Part shown: in pieces, positions 7,884 to 10,463 of the stretch
Numbering within the stretch: position 1 is the first letter of the stretch
How the letters are laid out: every line of letters starts with the position of its first letter
Assembly (NCBI GenBank): GCA_036524155.1
Contig: DATDCV010000367.1
Location: 1 to 10,463 of the forward strand
Direction: 5' to 3'
Origin: DATDCV01 sp036524155
GTDB lineage: Bacteria; Verrucomicrobiota; Verrucomicrobiia; Limisphaerales; UBA8199
Length of the DNA stretch: 10,463 nucleotides
Notes under the pieces: generated by a model
Database searches by the model: none
What the model was told of the DNA's origin: nothing
Seen by the model: the letters and a program-made list of their open reading frames with translations, nothing else
Position numbers and translations under genes: made by a program

Positions 7884-9425
7884 ATGACAGCAGGTTCGAA
7901 CGACTTTTACATAATCGGCGGCACGCTGCGGGCCGACGCGCCATGCTACGTCGAGCGGCAGGCGGACCACGACCTCGTGCAGGGTCTGTTGGCGGGGGAG
8001 TTTTGCTATGTGCTGACCTCCCGTCAGATGGGCAAGAGTTCGCTGATGGTGCGAACGGCGGCAAAGTTGCGCGAGCAGGGGGCGGCGGTGGTGGTGTTGG
8101 ATTTGACGGCGATTGGCCAGAACGTCACGCCGGAGCAATGGTATGACGGTTTGGGGCTGCGGCTCGGGAGTCAATTGCGGCTGGAGGACGAGCTGGAGGA
8201 TTTTTGGCAGGAGAACCTGCGGCTGGGGCCCTGCCAGCGTTGGTTTGCGGCGCTGCGGGACTGCGTTTTGGAGAAACTCAAGAGTGACGGCCCGGCGGGG
8301 GCCATCGATCGGCGCCGCGGAGCCGAGGGCCAGGGCGGACAGCCGAGGCGCCTGGTGGTGTTTATCGACGAACTGGACGCGGTGCGAGGCCTGCCTTTTC
8401 CCACGGAAGAGTTTTTTGCCGCCATCCGGGAATGTTATCACCGGCGCGCTCAGGATCCGGAGTTGCGGCGGCTGACGTTTTGCCTGCTGGGGGTCGCGGC
8501 GCCTTACGAGCTGATGAGGGACGCACGGATGACGCCGTTCAATATCGGGCGCCGGATTGAACTGGCGGATTTTACGAAGAGCGAGGCTTTGCCTTTGGCG
8601 CGCGGGATGGCGACAGGGTTGCCGGTTTCCGCGGGCACTGACACCGGCGCGCTACTGGAGCGGATCATGTTCTGGACCCACGGGCATCCTTACCTGACGC
8701 AGCGGTTGTGCCGGGCGGCGGCGGACTCCGCCCAGGCGGCGGACGGACGCAACGAGGGGGCTTTGATCGACCGGCTTTGCCAGGACCTGTTCCTGTCGGC
8801 TCGGAGCGTCGAGTCGGACGACAACCTGGTCTTCGTCAGGGAACGGCTGATGCGGACGGAGGTGGACCTCGGGTCGCTGCTTGAGGTTTACGAGCGGGTG
8901 CTGGCAGGCGAGGACGTGCCGGACGACAACCTGGATGTCCTGGTGAACCAGCTTCACCTGGCGGGAATAGTGCGCGCGGCGGACCAACGCCTGACGGTGC
9001 GCAACAGGATTTATGAGCGCGTGTTCAGCCGGGGATGGGTGTCGGCGGTGAAGCCCATTGCGGAACTCGAGAAGCCGGATGGGCGGCGGGTGCGGATCAA
9101 GACGACGTGTTCGCTGGGCCGGACGGAAAACAATGACGTGGTGCTCGCGGACGTGATGGTCTCGCGGCGGCACGCGCTGATCCAAAAGCAGGGCCAGGAG
9201 GAATTGTGGCTAGTGGATCTGGGCAGCCGGAACGGCACGCTGTTGAATGGCACGCGTCTTTCCAAACCCGCGCTGCTTCGCGACCACGACCGAATCGACA
9301 TTGGGTCCTGCCGGCTCGTGTTCCACCAGCCCAAGGCCCCCCGGCTCGATGCCCATGGCCAGACCACGTTCGACCGGACGGTTATCCAGCCCGCGGCGAC
9401 GCTGGTTCCTCCCGCTCATCCATAG
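7884..9425 (+). CDS. AAA-like (PF14516-type, STAND-related) NTPase with C-terminal FHA domain
   Basis: The 513-residue product begins with the family signature 'FYIIGGTLRADAPCYVERQAD' (8-28), which supports the ATG at 7884. 'FCYVLTSRQMGKSSLMVRT' (40-58) holds the Walker A loop with K51 and S52, and 'RLVVFIDELDAV' (156-167) holds Walker B with D162-E163. Further family blocks are 'LLGVAAPYELMRD' (201-213), 'TPFNIGRRIEL' (217-227), 'HGHPYLTQRL' (266-275) and 'RNRIYERVFSRGWV' (373-386). This module is known mostly from cyanobacterial proteins, N-terminal to WD40 repeats, TIR or sensor domains. Here it is followed by an FHA domain at about 400-482 with G412-R413, S427-R428-R429-H430 and N450-G451-T452 ... 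N455-G456, the residues expected for phosphothreonine recognition. There is no signal peptide or membrane segment, so it should be cytoplasmic. A role as an ATP-dependent switch that docks on a phosphorylated partner is inferred. It stands alone on the plus strand, convergent with the next gene. Confidence 0.93.
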   Translation: MTAGSNDFYIIGGTLRADAPCYVERQADHDLVQGLLAGEFCYVLTSRQMGKSSLMVRTAAKLREQGAAVVVLDLTAIGQNVTPEQWYDGLGLRLGSQLRLEDELEDFWQENLRLGPCQRWFAALRDCVLEKLKSDGPAGAIDRRRGAEGQGGQPRRLVVFIDELDAVRGLPFPTEEFFAAIRECYHRRAQDPELRRLTFCLLGVAAPYELMRDARMTPFNIGRRIELADFTKSEALPLARGMATGLPVSAGTDTGALLERIMFWTHGHPYLTQRLCRAAADSAQAADGRNEGALIDRLCQDLFLSARSVESDDNLVFVRERLMRTEVDLGSLLEVYERVLAGEDVPDDNLDVLVNQLHLAGIVRAADQRLTVRNRIYERVFSRGWVSAVKPIAELEKPDGRRVRIKTTCSLGRTENNDVVLADVMVSRRHALIQKQGQEELWLVDLGSRNGTLLNGTRLSKPALLRDHDRIDIGSCRLVFHQPKAPRLDAHGQTTFDRTVIQPAATLVPPAHP

Positions 9426-10463
9426 CTAGGCGCGTTTCGACGCTTGGGCGGCGGCGGCGAAGAGGCCGAGGAGAGCGACGGTGGCGGCGAGGATGAGGAG
9501 GCGGATGCCGGAAGAGGCGGGTTGTTGGGTGGAGGCCTTGATTCCGATGTTGAGGTCGGCCCAGGGATCGACGGCGACGGCGCGATGGAAGGTGAGGAGC
9601 CGGCCTTGGTCGGGGACGTTGGCGCGGAGAGCGGCCGGGGTGGTGACGGCGGCATCCTGCTGCTGGATGATGCGTTCGGCGAGGCGGAGGAGGGCCGCGT
9701 TATCGTCGTCGGTGTTGCGTTCGATGATTTCCTTGGCGTCCTGTTGCGTATAGTTAAGGTCCTTGCGATCGCGCAGCTCGCGCAGTTTGGGCGCGGCGGC
9801 GACGGTATCGCCGGCGGCAGAGGCCTGGCGGACATTGAGGCCGATGAGGGCCTGTTGGAGTTTGATGTTGTGGAGCTGGACCCGGGCGTCTTCGTTGAAG
9901 GCGGCGTCGTGAGTGGAGAGGCCATAGGCGGCCTGGAAATCACGGCGGGCCTGCTGGGGGTCGCCTTGTTGGAGGGCGGAGTTGGCGGCGGCGAGCAGGC
10001 CTTCGGCCTGTTTGGTGCGTTCGCGCTCCTGGGTGGCCTCGGTATTGAGGTAGCCCTGGAGATCGGCGGCGGCGAATTGGGGGACGGTTTGGTCCTGCTG
10101 CAACTGCAAGGTGCCGGACCATTTGGTGACGTGCCACTTGTCGCTGAGGGAGACGCGCCAGGAGATGTTTTCGAGGGGCAGATCGAACTTCGGAGCGACG
10201 AGTTCGAGTTTGAGGGAAGAGGAGCCGACGCCGCCGACTTTGCTGGTGTAGAACACCTCGACGGGGATAGGGGAATTGGCGCGGGCCTGTTTTTCGAGCG
10301 GGATCAGGATTTTGTCCTGGTCGCGCCAGGGCCAGACGCCTTTCTGGTTGACGAAGGCGAACCAGAAGCGCGCGTCGGGTGGGAGGGTGAGGTTGAGAAG
10401 GCGTTTGTCGCCGGGGACAATCTCGAGGCGGGCCTGGGTGAGCATAATGCCGGCATCGGAGAT
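9426..10463 (-). CDS. C-terminal part of a large membrane-anchored protein of unknown function (5' end outside window)
   Basis: The frame is open from the TAG at 9428-9426 to the right edge, giving 345 visible residues. An internal Met at 10445 is not a likely start, because the sequence before it (ISDAGI) reads on naturally and no signal peptide follows. The first visible part is beta-rich, with 'LPPDARFWFAFVNQKGVWPWRDQDKILIPLEK'-like spacing (about 27-58). This resembles the 'FVNGxxVxPxRxGxxLLIPL' blocks in large unnamed planctomycete and verrucomicrobial proteins. A charged helical section follows (about 140-270) with a TPR-like unit (ALQQGDPQQARRDFQAAYGL). Near the C-terminus, IRLLILAATVALLGLFAAAA (about 320-339) is a single membrane span ending in QASKRA, which suggests the tail is cytoplasmic and the bulk outside. 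I do not recognise a named family. It converges with the NTPase-FHA gene, stop against stop. Confidence 0.85.
   Translation of the reverse strand: MSDAGIMLTQARLEIVPGDKRLLNLTLPPDARFWFAFVNQKGVWPWRDQDKILIPLEKQARANSPIPVEVFYTSKVGGVGSSSLKLELVAPKFDLPLENISWRVSLSDKWHVTKWSGTLQLQQDQTVPQFAAADLQGYLNTEATQERERTKQAEGLLAAANSALQQGDPQQARRDFQAAYGLSTHDAAFNEDARVQLHNIKLQQALIGLNVRQASAAGDTVAAAPKLRELRDRKDLNYTQQDAKEIIERNTDDDNAALLRLAERIIQQQDAAVTTPAALRANVPDQGRLLTFHRAVAVDPWADLNIGIKASTQQPASSGIRLLILAATVALLGLFAAAAQASKRA

Noticed and set aside
9432..9443. Small hairpin GCGT-TTCG-ACGC just past the stop of the NTPase-FHA gene
   Set aside because: Only 4 bp of stem and no T-tract; it lies inside the coding end of the opposite gene, so it is not a credible terminator.

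Overview
The window looks like a piece of chromosome from a member of the Verrucomicrobiota, most likely Pedosphaera/Limisphaerales-like. This is inferred from protein style, not from a marker gene. One protein has the long secreted Ig/PA14/LamG architecture and the C-terminal 'W-T-D-V-G ... F-F-R-V' module common in that phylum. Two others are secreted FG-GAP/UnbV proteins, and a fourth is a large membrane-anchored protein with a 'FVN-x-K-G-V-x-P' domain. GC content is high, and none of the starts has a strong Shine-Dalgarno sequence. No tRNA, rRNA, CRISPR array, transposase or phage gene is visible.

Left part (1-7664, all on the minus strand, so read right to left). A 1300-residue secreted FG-GAP/VCBS protein with two ASPIC/UnbV domains (3741-7643) is followed by a 222-base gap holding a candidate promoter and a perfect 18-bp hairpin. 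Next comes a 1051-residue secreted multidomain adhesin or carbohydrate-binding-type protein (363-3518), which ends at a clear rho-independent terminator (313-338). Beyond that, the first 57 codons of another exported protein run off the left edge (1-171). Just after its signal peptide, its sequence resembles the same stretch of the 3741-7643 protein, so it is probably a second member of that family. The minus-strand arm thus encodes at least three consecutive exported proteins, in the order FG-GAP/UnbV, Ig-PA14-LamG, probable FG-GAP/UnbV.

Right part (7665-10463). A 219-base divergent intergenic region leads to a plus-strand gene for a cytoplasmic AAA-like (PF14516-type, STAND-related) NTPase fused to a C-terminal FHA domain (7884-9425). 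Its stop codon abuts, with no base between, the stop codon of a minus-strand gene (9426 to beyond 10463). That gene encodes the C-terminal 345 residues of a large protein with a beta-rich domain, a helical TPR-like stretch and a C-terminal membrane anchor.

How the genes fit together: the three exported proteins plausibly act at the cell surface or in the periplasm in binding or uptake of polymers or in adhesion, but no substrate can be read from the sequence. The NTPase-FHA protein is a probable phosphothreonine-dependent signalling or STAND-type switch, with no evident partner here. I found no convincing complete new system. The most notable items are the hairpin-bearing leader of the 363-3518 gene, the hidden gene start at the left edge, and the NTPase-FHA fusion with a possible phosphothreonine motif in its tail.
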